64,000 nt of DNA, from assembly GCA_014621425.1 (NCBI GenBank), contig JAANBB010000023.1:62001-126000 (forward strand). The letters run 5' to 3'. This document shows positions 1-10,917 of this stretch, one piece after another. The DNA is from Cylindrodendrum hubeiense. Its lineage: Eukaryota; Ascomycota; Sordariomycetes; Hypocreales; Nectriaceae. The notes below the pieces were generated by a model. The model was not told the DNA's origin, made no database searches, and saw only the letters and a list, made by a program, of their open reading frames with translations. Every line of letters starts with the position of its first letter. The stretch's first letter is position 1. Both the position numbers and the translations under genes were made by a program.

Positions 1-714
1 CGGGATGCGAATGGGCCCAGGACGTTGGGAGGAATTATGTGGAGGGAGAATGCGTCTAAGCCGTTCTCGAATCCGAGCAGCAATTGGGAGCGTGAATGCG
101 AGCGGCCGTCGTGCCGTGATTGGCGGCTACTTAAGTAAAAGGTGGGTAAGGAATAGTCCGCCTGGAACCCAACTCCGCACGACTTGGGGCGCGTTCCGCC
201 GCCGACGCCCCCGAGCCACTTGGCCGTGTTTGAGTGTGCGCATGATCTGATTGCGGGCGAATGTGCGAATCCTTGCCATGATTAATCTGGTGGCTGTTCC
301 TCTGCCGGCTAATCATCCCTGCTGAAACCTTGACACAGCCAAAAATATGTCGTTCTATACGACATTTGCTTGGCAACGCTTCCGTGCTGGCATTTTATCT
401 TTTCTTTTGGGCACCAGGGCTGGGTGTTATTGGCCAGAGGTGAGCTAGATCGATTGCTTGGAAACGCGTCACTGCAGGACAACGACATCGAGCACAGCCT
501 CAGCACTAAACACTGGGACTCCAAGCAACCATGACGTTGCAAGTCATTATTAAGCTTAATCTGAGTGACCCATCTCACTCGTCAAAACGTTGTGATATAT
601 ATATATAACTCCACGACATCAACCCAGCTATCCTCCAACCATCACCACTTCTCAGCGCTCAGGTCCACAGCAACATTACAGCAACATCGCCCATCCCCCA
701 GACTCCACCCAATC
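1..714. other. Window-start intergenic region, 5' flank of the RTA1 gene
   Basis: I see no convincing coding region here. The short open frames have no family signature and overlap on both strands. The last 120 bases are the promoter and leader of the RTA1-like gene, with a TATA run and a pyrimidine/CA-rich leader. Confidence 0.5.
596..608 (+). promoter_or_regulatory. TATA-like box upstream of the RTA1-family gene
   Basis: An alternating TA run lies about 107 bases before the ATG at 715 and is followed by a CA/CT-rich leader. Its position favours the ATG at 715 over an in-frame ATG at 565, which would lie upstream of the box. Confidence 0.5.
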
Positions 715-1729
715 ATGTCCTCTACACACCTTCCGAGAGAAGAACCGGGCGAGTTTGTCTTCTATCACTATGATCCTTCCCTTGCCGCGGCCGTCATTTT
801 CATCGTTCTTTTCAGCATCTCAACATTGCTACACCTTTGGCAAATCATCAAACTGCGGGCTTGGTACTTTATAGCTTTTTTCATCGGCTGCATCTGTAAG
901 TCTCCATCACCACCAAGTTCCGCTCCTCGATGCTGACATCTACCGTCATTCAGTCGAGATTGTGGGCTACATAGGACGTGCGTTGTCATCGACAGAATCT
1001 CCGAACTGGACCACCCGGTCGTTCACGATCCAGAGTCTCACACTCCTCCTCGGCCCATCCCTGCTCGCTGCTTCTATTTACATGGTCTTGGGTCGATTGA
1101 TCCGTCTGCTTGAGGCAGAGCACCTTTCTCCAATCAAACCGAAATGGCTGACGAAGCTTTTCGTCCTGGGCGATGTCTTGTCGTTTTTAACCCAAGGTGG
1201 AGGTGAGTCTCCCGACGGGTCCAGATACCTGCGATGAGAAAGAACTGACAACAAATCCACAGGTGGTGCTATTCTTGCCCGTGCCAAGTCAATGAGTGAT
1301 CTTAAGCTCGGCGAAAACATCATCATTGCAGGCCTCGCCATTCAGATTGTGTTCTTCGGCGTCTTCATTTTTGTCATCTGCCTCTTTCATTACCGCATTA
1401 TTGCATCTCCAACCAACCGTTGTCACTCCTCGAACATTCCCTGGCAACGATTCTTCTGGATTCTCTACGCCGCAAGCGTTTTAATTATGATTCGGTCGGT
1501 CTTCAGAGTTGCCGAGTATGTCATGGGAAGTGATGGAGCACTACTAGCCAGCGAGGTATATCTTTATGTGTTCGACGCGGCGCTCATGTTTATTGTGGTC
1601 GCAATGTTTAATGTCTTCCACCCAGGCAAGATCATCCAGAGGGAGGACAAGTCGGTGCTCCACTCGGAGGATAATACTTCGGTTGATCTGTATTCTCTCA
1701 ATGCCAGACCGTCAGCGAGCCAGGCGTAA
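715..1729 (+). CDS. RTA1-family seven-span membrane protein (lipid-translocating exporter family)
   Basis: Three exons (715-895, 954-1202, 1263-1729) give a 298-aa protein. Frame is kept across both introns (58 and 60 nt, GTAAGT/CAG and GTGAGT/CAG). The product is almost entirely hydrophobic segments joined by short loops, as expected for seven spans. The family signature is clear: an F-E-x-x-G-Y-x-x-R motif at the start of exon 2, a Q-G-G-G-G run across the exon 2/3 junction, and a G-L-x-x-Q-I motif early in exon 3. Fungal RTA1 proteins (Rta1, Rsb1, Rtm1) are plasma-membrane proteins tied to lipid asymmetry and resistance to toxic amphiphiles; the substrate here is unknown. Length is normal for the family. 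It stands alone, with no obvious partner gene. Confidence 0.92.
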
Positions 1730-2962
1730 CGGAGACCCCGCAGCAAAGGATGAAGGAGTGACCAAGTTAAAGTGTTTCCGCGATCTTCCATAGTATAGAC
1801 TCAATTGGTGTAGTAGCCTTGGATTAATGAAACTGATCTTCTTCCCTCAAAAATTGACAACTGCTACTAGTATGGTGACTCTAGGTGGCTCATCATTATT
1901 GCTAAGATTTCTAGTTCGCAGGTTATTACGACGTCAGTATTGTCTGAATTGTATTGGGTTTAAATGAAAGTTGACGCATGACTGATCGAACCTTGGAGCA
2001 AAAATGAGACTGATTTGAGATTTCACAGCACACAGTCGACACATTGTAATCTTGAGTTTAGCTTGGCTATTTAAATTGCTTCCTCGAGTTCTTTGCGGAT
2101 AGCTCCTGGAAATACATAATGTGTACTGTTATCGAGATGGGCCTGAATGCGTGCTGAACCAAAACAACCACACCCCACCAACACAAAATCGGCTGTAGGG
2201 TAGTGGTCTCCGGAAATATATAGAATCTGGGTATTGGAATCACAACCACACAACGTCCAAGCAAGAAATTGGCAATCCGAATGCTTGGAGTGTGTATTAA
2301 TATATAGAGTAACAGTAGCAATTAAAGAACATGGTGAAATGATGGCTATTAAAGGCTGTGCTGGCCTAGGCGGTAGCCCGTGAAAATACCATAGTTAAAT
2401 CTCGATCTAAAGTTTACCAAAACAGGATGACCCTAGCAAACGGAGAGACCGGGCTTACCATGCATATCTCTAGTGGTTTGTGTAGCTTGCGTGTAAATCC
2501 CTACCACCCTGCCAAATCAACCCAACACACGATCAGATAGCAAGAAATCGAGAGCTTCTACAGAGACGCATATCCAAAGCAGTCATCTTATCAAAGACGA
2601 CATGTGAAGACCAGTGTGGGTCATTATTTACCCAGCTAACAATGGTCTCCATCGCAGGTAAAAAAGGAGATTTAGTTTATTCGACGATTAGAAGCAGTGG
2701 CGGTGAGTAAAGCTTCTATATTTTCTCAGTTCGTAATTCTGAGAGAAATATCAAATTGACATATATAATGCATCGAGGGCGCAAAGGCAAGATATGAAAC
2801 GGATTGTATATTGAGCTCGGATATATAGCTTTCCTGTAGTTTTCGGGCTTATATAATTGACTCCTCTTGTAACAGTATTGCATAGATACATGTGGTGCAC
2901 TTTAGTACAGTATTTACTTGGGGACATGATCATCGCATCTAGAGTCTTTCAATGAAGCCGCT
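1730..2962. other. Intergenic region, convergent 3' flanks
   Basis: AT-rich sequence between the RTA1 gene and the aspartic protease gene, which point toward each other. It holds one copy of a diverged dispersed repeat (about 2180-2256). No coding region is supported. Confidence 0.5.
2180..2256. repeat. Diverged dispersed repeat, copy 1
   Basis: This stretch aligns to 7892-7966 in the same orientation. Both contain CCCAC-A-CACAAA, then TGTAGGGTAGTRGTC, then a shorter conserved ATCACRMCCACA block. By eye about two thirds of bases match and many differences are transitions. Family unknown; possibly an old MITE or SINE fragment. Confidence 0.4.
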
Positions 2963-4195
2963 TCACAGGGACTTGTTAGCCCACCCCAAGCGGGTGTTGC
3001 CACCATCAAATACCACAAATCCGGCCTTGAGTGCAATATCGCCGAAGATGTTGATACCAATATCCTCACTGGGCTGCAGTCCACCGAAGCAAGTCGCAGA
3101 GCCTTCTTCGATAGGAGAGTAGTTCATGTACTTAGCAGGGATGGTGAACTTGGAACTGCCGACGCCGAAAGTGAAGCTCGGGATAGTGGCGGAGCAAGGG
3201 AAAACATAGCCGCCCACACTGTTGTTGAGCTTCGCACCTGAGATTTTAGCGTAGTAGGCCTTGTTGATGGCGCTGGGGAGCAGAAGAAGTGTGGTGCCAG
3301 TATCAGCAATGCCGTCAATGGATGTCGTAGTGAACGTAGCGCTGCCTACAGCATAGCCGGTAGAAGTGAATTCCCAAAAGCCCTGGGAGGAGTCGATGCT
3401 GGTGTATGTGATAGCTCCAGTATAGGCGGAGGTGTCAATATAGCCGAAGTTATAGTGTCCAGGCGCGTCTTGTTTAAGATCTGCAGTGAACACTGGCGAA
3501 TCAAGCTGAGCTTTGGCACTGTCGAAAAATGTCTTCTGCTTCGTAGGCTTCACAGTATTGATAGAGCTGAAAGCCAATCCCAGGAGACCGTCAAGGTCAG
3601 ACTCAGAGGTGAAGCTATCGGACACAGTCTTGGCAGCCTCAACAGCTTGGGCGCTCACAATAAGGCCGCCGACGTTGACCTTATCGGTATAAACAGTACC
3701 AGAGGAGGAGCTTCCATCGCCATATGAAATAGACCAGGTAGCCCCAGTCACTTTCTTCGACGTAGTACTCTTGGTTGGGTCGTACTTCGTCTGGCCATTG
3801 ACTTCACTTGCAGTGGTCAAGCTGCTGAAGACCCAGAGATCCGAGGAACCCGTATCAAAGTCCAAGTTCAGAGTCTGGGGTGGAGTTCCAATGCTGACTG
3901 GAGTCAACCACTCGCTATCGCTGTCGGTGGGCGTTGTAGTCGCATCACCTTCATCGCGACGATGACTGTGGCTATCCTTGATCTTGTCTACAGTAGCGGC
4001 AAGATTGGCGGGAAGAGCCACGCCATACTTCTTGTAGACCTTGGCAAGAGCCAAAGGACCGCTCTTTGTGAACTTGGGATTCTTGACTTGCGTAACAGAA
4101 AAGTGGGATTTGTGGTTCAAGTTGGTAGGAACGCCGGTGACTGTGACAGCGAATGCCAAGCTGGCAACAAAAAGTTCAGTAAGAGAGGGAGCCAT
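2963..4195 (-). CDS. Secreted pepsin-type aspartic protease (peptidase family A1, aspergillopepsin-like)
   Basis: A single-exon ORF of 410 aa. It has an N-terminal signal peptide (hydrophobic core about residues 9-21), a propeptide ending near a dibasic RR at 79-80, and the mature bilobed domain from about residue 95. Both catalytic motifs are intact: D-T-G-S-S at 114-118 and D-T-G-T-T at 298-302. The flap Y-G-D-G-S starts at 158. One C-terminal-lobe disulfide pair (C334/C369) matches the family. Such enzymes are zymogens that self-activate at acid pH and degrade proteins outside the cell. The 410-aa length is typical of aspergillopepsin/endothiapepsin-like secreted proteases, with no C-terminal GPI tail of the yapsin kind. 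Confidence 0.95.
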   Translation of the reverse strand: MAPSLTELFVASLAFAVTVTGVPTNLNHKSHFSVTQVKNPKFTKSGPLALAKVYKKYGVALPANLAATVDKIKDSHSHRRDEGDATTTPTDSDSEWLTPVSIGTPPQTLNLDFDTGSSDLWVFSSLTTASEVNGQTKYDPTKSTTSKKVTGATWSISYGDGSSSSGTVYTDKVNVGGLIVSAQAVEAAKTVSDSFTSESDLDGLLGLAFSSINTVKPTKQKTFFDSAKAQLDSPVFTADLKQDAPGHYNFGYIDTSAYTGAITYTSIDSSQGFWEFTSTGYAVGSATFTTTSIDGIADTGTTLLLLPSAINKAYYAKISGAKLNNSVGGYVFPCSATIPSFTFGVGSSKFTIPAKYMNYSPIEEGSATCFGGLQPSEDIGINIFGDIALKAGFVVFDGGNTRLGWANKSL

Positions 4196-4328
4196 GATGT
4201 AGTAGTAAAGTAAAGTAAAGTGTATGAGATTTTAGCGATCTGGTCTAGAAGTCGCAATATCTGGGTTGGAGAAGCGATGGTGGACGAGATGTGTCTGGTT
4301 CGACTCTATAGCTACGAACTCGTCACTG

Positions 4329-4337
4329 ATTATATAC
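4329..4337 (-). promoter_or_regulatory. TATA-like box upstream of the aspartic protease
   Basis: On the minus strand a GTATATAAT element lies about 135 bases before the protease ATG at 4195. Spacing is reasonable for a fungal TATA box, but no experimental support exists here. Confidence 0.35.
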
Positions 4338-7300
4338 TCGTTTACTGTTCTCGTTATCCAAACTAGAGATATTTCGTCTATAGACATCGTCAGACTTATT
4401 GTGAAGTTCGAAGTTTAAACTGTAGTTCGGCACTGAACATCCGGATCACCTCCCCAAAGGAGCTCCATAAAGGCACTAGCTCATAAGTTCCCGAAATATA
4501 CGAAGCGATGCATTAACGAATCTGGTATGCTGCCATCGGGGCTTGGCATTTACTTGGCTAGCATATCCCGGGGGTGGGGCGCAGATCCGATGTCACGCTG
4601 TCCAATGGTTCTTTTGCCGTTTCGGCTTCACCCGATTCGGGAAGCTCGGTACTGGGTTGCGAAATAGAGTAGGTAGATAAGAAGCCGGGTAGAAAGGCAA
4701 ATAAGCACCTTCCGAGATAGGAAAGCTACCGGCGCGACAATGTAGGGGTGCAAGCACGAATGAAGATAGTCACCTCACGACTCAATACGCGCAACGCGAT
4801 GTAGCCGCAAACATGGCTCGGGACTCGGCATCCAAAAGTGCACAAAATGGATGGTGCAATAATAGCGGACAGCTGGAGATGCTGGTGGGTCTTCATTAGT
4901 TTCATTCAGCTATACTGTTGTACAGCATGTTGGTAATGTGATTGGCCAGTCTAGAGACCCCTGAAACGATCATGTCCCTGGTTCCGTGGTAAGTGGGTAC
5001 GGACATCAAATGACTCCTAAATAATGGCTTCTTAAACTCCTGCCGTCACTTCCGGCCATGATCTTTACCCTGGACTGTATTGATAGCATGAAATGTTAGC
5101 TTTCATACCATACGATATGATTTACCCGCCAATACCTTGCGTTAGAATTGGCCTTCCTTCCATTCACAGAGCCAAGTGAATGGGGTATCGGGAATATTCT
5201 TTCCTGCCAACCGATAACGATGGGCAAGTCGAGGCAAGCGATAACGCTCTGGCAAAGTGTCAGTGAGGTTGTTATGGCACAGCGGAATTTTGCCCACCGA
5301 TGTAGCCTGCGTGCGGTCAGGATGTAGAGCTAAGTTGATAAAAAGAATACATCCTTTCGAAAAGCACATCAGCAAATCCGTCGAAGATATTTATTCAAGA
5401 TTTCCAAGCAGTTGGAAATTGAACTCCAATCAAGTATCCACTGCCGAGGCTCAAAGTCTCCAATAAAATCGACACGCCCATTTTTAATCTGGCGATATCG
5501 ATCATGGTAAGGAACCTGTACGGATGGGTCATTGAACATCATGTAGGATGCATACAGTTACTCAAAAGTGGACATATTACAGTCAATCTTATCAGGAAAT
5601 CAAGAATGTTCGTACTTCTCCATAGCTCGCATTAATCCAGGCTTTTCGTAGTGATGAAGGCCGTTCGGTTAGCGCGGATCGGGTTGTTGTCGTACGTTGT
5701 ACCAATAACCGCTAAATTTCAGCATTAATCTGTCTGCATATGAGAACTGGTGACGGATAAAACACACAAGTATGATCCTCGTATGCTCACGAGTCACAAA
5801 GTGCAGATCTTGAGAGGTATATGCCATGTCAAACCCCGCCCAAAAGGTATTATTATTCTATCGCACCACTCGAAGCAGAGTGTCCCTGGAAAAGTATAAT
5901 ATTTTGTGGTGGGAGGATGCAAGAGACACTAAGAAACCCAACAACTCACCCAGAAAGCGGATGGCAGTAACTGTGGTGATGCAAATAGCAAAACATCCGT
6001 AATGCGGGCAAAAATGAGGATATAGGACTAGTAAAATGAATCAAATAGATAAGAATGACTGACAGTACCAAGTAGTGCCACCTTTAGATGGGTCATAAGA
6101 GAATACCGCAAACCTGTTCCAAAATACTAATAATTGAGCATCCTAGAAAATTGCAATTGTGACGGCTGACAACAGCGATGACTAATGATGATCGCGGGCG
6201 GTTCCAATCGCCATGCCTCACACCTCCCCTGCAGACCACGAGAACTGACTAATTGGGTTGAACCAATAGTCTTAAGCTAAGCGGAACTTCCTATAAGGGG
6301 CAGGCCGCTATCCAATAGGCTTGCATCCTTGCCTACACCAAAGGTAAGGAATGCCTCAAGGTATCTCTCACCAGAGGACCAAGGATCCCCAGTACAGTAT
6401 ATAGAACTGTCGTTCCTTGGTACATCTGCATCTTGTGGAGCTCCCAGGAGGGGATCTTGTTTTTCATGATGAATGGTGCAAACTAAATCGTTGGAAACGC
6501 GATGCTCTTGTCTCATGCCGAGTAGCTTTTGTGTAGGTCCCAATAAGGTAAAGTGGCAATGCATTTTTGTTAGAGATATTCCTTGATCGATTCAGCTGGC
6601 TGATAGCTGAGCCTTCTTCCAACAAGTTTCCAAGTTTTTCTTGGTTTCTTATCGAAGGGAAGCATTTCAATGGCTGCCTAAATTCTGCAGGTGTCTTATC
6701 TCAGCCTCTCTGATGTGCTCTCTGTCAGCGTAAACAATCAGTTTTATCCAGTTGTTGGGTTGATGCTCGTGTAAGGACCTAGGATGTTGGGGATGACTGG
6801 TTCAGTCGTGATATTTAGTACTGGCCACATATTCACTTACGTGGCGTATCTCCTTCCCAGTTAGAAGAGGTCTGGCATTGCCAGCAGCGATGGTCGACCT
6901 GTGCGTGTATTTATCCATCCTATTTGGAGTGATAGGCGAATCCATGGAAGAACATAGCTGGGAAACACCTGTGAGTTCCCGTTTCGACAGGGATAAACTC
7001 AATACATGTACCTGCTCCTTTTTATTTTACATTGAATTATACATTGTTGCCATGATATCATAGTTGAGTTGTTATGAATATATTTTACGCAACATTTGTC
7101 ACACAATACTCCATCAAGGGAATCATCATCCCGCCGTTTGGATATTTAATATTTACATTAGGATTTATGTGTAATGTAAATAATTCGGATTAAGTGTAAC
7201 TGATAGGATTAATATACGATGAGCATGGTGGGTGATTGGATGCATTCTAACCAGATGGAATTTTGCCTGAGTGCAGCATGATCCTGCAGGGAGTTGCCTA

Positions 7301-8280
7301 CCAGGTGATTTTTTCCTAGTGTTTGGTGGAAGTCAAAATTGCTCATTCGCGGGAAGAATTCAAGGTGGCGTCGGCGCAGCCACCTCTCGAGATACAAGTG
7401 TCAAAGGGCGCTATCCCATTCATATTTGAGAGTTGATGGCAATTTATGGTTATAAATTGGGCTTGGAACAGTGATGAGAAGCATGAAGATAAGCCTAAAA
7501 TTTATGATGACCTAGTGTGCCGGGTGGGTCCAAGGATGACACGTGAGCCCAAGGCGTTACAGGGGATATTTAATGTACTGCCGGACTCTCTCTTTTACAG
7601 CACATCTTTGTCAGACTTTCAATATCGGATGTAACTGTAGTTTTTCCTTACTTTCTTAGGCCCAGCTCCGCTATCATTAAAGTCTTTAATTCTCAATTAC
7701 TTGACCCTATATTTGAGAACTCTACTTCTTACCATATGATCACAGACTCTACGCATTCGGATTGTCAATTACTTGCGAGGTTGGTGTGGTTGAGGTTCCA
7801 TTACTTAGATTTTAGTCGAGATCAATTTTACTACCCTAAAGCTGGCAAATCTGTGGCTAGTGGATGTGGTTGGTTTTGCTAGGCAACGAGGGCACCCACT
7901 AGCACAAAGGTGTAGGGTAGTAGTCCCAGAGAGTTGCAAATTTTAGGTGTTAAGATCACGCCCACAGAGTAGGTAAGGAATCATTTTAATCTAAATGTCG
8001 GGTACATATGATCATATTCTAATTACGGTAATTTTTAAAAAGTTAGCGCAACGCAAAAAGCTGTCAAGGCTGTATGGACAGCTAGGTAAAGTCTCTGAAA
8101 GTAACACAGCAAAATGTGATAAAAGTCTAGGGCATAAAAAATACCTCGCCAAGAAAGAAGAAAGAAAGACCTTGCTTTAAGTATCCCTGGTAGCTCGTGT
8201 AGCATACATATCAACCACTGTCAGTCTGTCAAGTCTACCTATGACAATACGAGTTGGGATTTCACTGCACAAAGGGCTTA
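4338..8280. other. Gene desert, first part
   Basis: About 4 kb with no supported gene. Open frames are all under 100 codons, sit on both strands, and show no domain signature or splice-joined extension. The stretch from about 6,680 to 8,200 is visibly AT-rich with many TA steps. It includes one copy of a dispersed repeat at 7892-7966 and a short inverted repeat (GCTAGTGG about 7856, CCCACTAGC about 7894). I could not recognise transposase or reverse transcriptase motifs. Confidence 0.5.
7892..7966. repeat. Diverged dispersed repeat, copy 2
   Basis: This partner of the repeat at 2180-2256 shares the TGTAGGGTAGTRGTC core and flanking blocks. It overlaps the right arm of a short inverted repeat that begins near 7856. 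Only two copies were found by eye in the window. Confidence 0.4.
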
Positions 8281-8726
8281 CACACTATTGTCGATCTGGG
8301 TGTTATAGCTCCTGAATTGAGTCACACTGATACCATACTTGGCCGCAATGGTATAGCATTGGTCGTTTGTGGGCTACTTGTAGAACCCGTCACTGTTGCA
8401 TGTAGGGCCAGGTATGGCGGGGGAGTGACCCGAGGTGGAAGTCGTGGTGGACGTCGCGGTGGACGTTGTGGTGCGCGTTGTGGTGATTGGCGTCTTTGTG
8501 ATCGATGGTTTTAGTGCAGTTCTTGAAGATTTCGCGGTCAAGTTAGACCGGCTGTGACAGTGCCGATTACGCATTACGCGTTGCTGGTATCAAAACTGAG
8601 ATGCTGGGACAACTGATACTGGTATTCGAAGACTGGAGTATGGACACAGAAATTCCTCAGCTGCTCGCTAAGCCTTGGCAAGTAGCGGCGCCGCTATCTG
8701 CAGGCGTGGAGAAACCACAGTTCACG
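8281..8726 (-). pseudogene. Degenerate LysM-domain secreted protein gene
   Basis: Reading the minus strand, two LysM-like segments can be recognised. The first (about 8726-8570) has N-C-G-F-S-T-P and a spaced S-I-S-C-P-S motif. The second (about 8420-8281) has D-Q-C-Y-T-I-A-A-K-Y-G. Between them lies a T/S-rich linker, typical of fungal LysM effectors and chitin-binding proteins. The gene is broken: in-frame stops occupy two positions where the family normally has Trp, and there is at least one frame break near 8565, where a C-V-I-G-T-V motif lies in another frame from the preceding segment. LysM proteins bind chitin fragments; this copy cannot make a full product. No upstream signal peptide exon was found. 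Confidence 0.68.
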
Positions 8727-10749
8727 GCGCTGCGTGAATGAACCATTTTGGCGGATATCAGTTGTCCACTTAATGTATCGCATGTCTAGAAAGACTCTAC
8801 TTCTTACCAGTCATTTCTAAGCACGGGAGGGAGTCCTGTGGCTGAAGACCCAGGTGAAAGCCATTGACGAAAGGAGGAATCTTGGAAAGGTATAATGATG
8901 CGTACTGTCCAAGTGGAATCAATGAAATAAATGTGAACATGGGATTCAACCAATAGCCGACAAGACGGAATGAGTAGAGTGCCCATAGAACGTGGTAAAA
9001 CGCCAAGCCGGCTGACTGGCCATACCCCAAGAGCAGTAAACAAGGGACAGCCAACAGTCGGTGTGGCACGTTTCTATTTGCGTCCTCCGTTTTATTGCCG
9101 TGGCAAAAGCACACTGGGGGGTTTCATCCATCATCATATCAGTCTCTCACTATAAAATTTCAGGCAGGCCTTCACGGATAGATGCGGATTGTGAAATGAC
9201 GCCTTTTTCCAACTCTACAAACTGTTCTACCGTGTTGCCACCCGTATCCTGAAATTTCCGTACTGAAGACGTCACTCCTCTAGGTATGTGAGGGGCTCTA
9301 GAAACCGGTTTTGGAAGGTGAATTGAATCACATGCAAGATTTATAGTAATGAGGCTGCTATGCGTTTTCTGAAAGTGCAAACCCTTGCTGGAGCTCCCCT
9401 TAACCGGGTTGTGTTGGTGGCGTATTTGAGTCGCCTCCAACACGTTCTGCCAGGGTGGATGGCTGACGTGGCCAATAAGCTTAAATTCTTTATACTTTAT
9501 CCGATGACGAGAAGTTTTGGAATAATTACCCACACCCGGACGGTCGCTCTTCACCGGAGTCCTGCATGGCATGGGCTGACTATGTACCGTGGTAGATGTG
9601 ATAAAAAGTTCCTGATATTCCCAAAGGGATGTTTAACGCGCGTCGTCGTCAGTGTTTTGCCATCGCGGGGGCAAAGCGGCCTTGTAACCAACCGCTTCGC
9701 CGCATGTAGGGGTCCAAGAGGGGAAGGGACGGAAGCATCTCATTGACAAGCCAACCTTGGAAAGGTCCCAATTGCGAGCGACTCCTCCAATCAGAATGAC
9801 CAATGGCCCTCATTGATCCGGACTGTCCTTTTTCTCATATGTCCCTCGCCGTGATGTTTTCCAGCTCAGGAGTTATGCTTAAATTTATTATACTCAGGTG
9901 AGCTGATTGTTCACATTCCCCATTTTAAAAACCCCCTTCCGGCAACTTTCACCGCGCGACACATGTTCATAGTAGAAAAAGTCTCCATGAAGATGAAAAA
10001 TCTTTTCTTCCAGGGGCTAATCCTAGAAAATGAGTGGGAGAAAAAAAAAAACAGTATCCCAGTCTTCCTTACGACAGGGGTAAATTCACAAGGAGGTGCC
10101 AGCCTGCCGAGACCAAAATGATGTCCAGGAGAACGATGAGATCGACGTTTTACAACAATCTTCCGTCCATTCGGCCTAGGCTGTATTTCGACATAAATGT
10201 TACCTTGCCAAGGATCGGTTAAGCTTGGCATGCTGTTATTTCAAGGCAAAGCCGCATCTCGGGAAGTGGGAGATGCTCCGCGCAACGCCTCGATTGGGTC
10301 GCCATAATTCGAGGCTCGTGCGTCCCCGGCTCACCCCTGATCTGTGACCGGCTGCGGGCGACTTGCCTTCGGTATTTGAATCCAAGATTTCCGAATGTGG
10401 GGGTTTGGCCCGTTGCTTTGTTTCGCGTGCCTTTTGATAGGCTCTACTCGCGCCGTCCTCCCTGATCCCGTCTACAGTGTTATTCAGGCGGGTGCCGGCC
10501 CTGCGGAGCACGAGTACCAGTCCAGGGCCTGCTCCGAGCGCTTTCTGTTCCAGTAGTGATCCCCGCGACTGCCTCAGATGCCGGCATTACGAGGAACAAT
10601 TATAGGAAGGTCGGTTACGGAGCCTGTACGAAACGAGTTGCCATAGCCTTGGCATTGTCAAAGCCAGGTTTGACGTCAAGCTCCTACTCTTGACGCACGG
10701 AGGATGTGATACGAGTAGCCGTATGCGGACAAACACCGGCCATTCGATC
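8727..10749. other. Gene desert, second part
   Basis: No supported gene. Several overlapping short frames occur on both strands (for example near 8,800-9,140 and 9,150-9,750), but none continues through plausible introns or shows a family motif. The right end is the promoter of the dioxygenase-like gene. Confidence 0.45.
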
Positions 10750-10760
10750 AATATATATAT
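10750..10760 (+). promoter_or_regulatory. TATA-like box upstream of the dioxygenase-like gene
   Basis: An ATATATATAT run lies about 160 bases before the ATG at 10918 and is followed by a long CT-rich leader, a common fungal promoter layout. Confidence 0.4.
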
Positions 10761-10917
10761 CAACGATGAATGCTTCTTGGAACTACTTTTGTTCGCCATC
10801 ACTTTCAATTCACTTACCCATCTCTCAAACATCCTTTGCTGGCTTCGCACTTGCCTCTAGCCTTGCTTCCACCTTCTCAAAGTCTCTTAAGACCTTTTGA
10901 TTATCATATCATCCAAC

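Noticed and set aside
7856..7902. Short inverted repeat as the ends of a transposon
   Set aside because: The arms are only 8-9 bases, the spacer is about 30 bases, and no transposase or target duplication is seen.
8401..8570. Plus-strand glycine/arginine-rich frame (GRGGG-like) as an RNA-binding protein
   Set aside because: It is the reverse complement of the T/S-rich linker of the LysM pseudogene.
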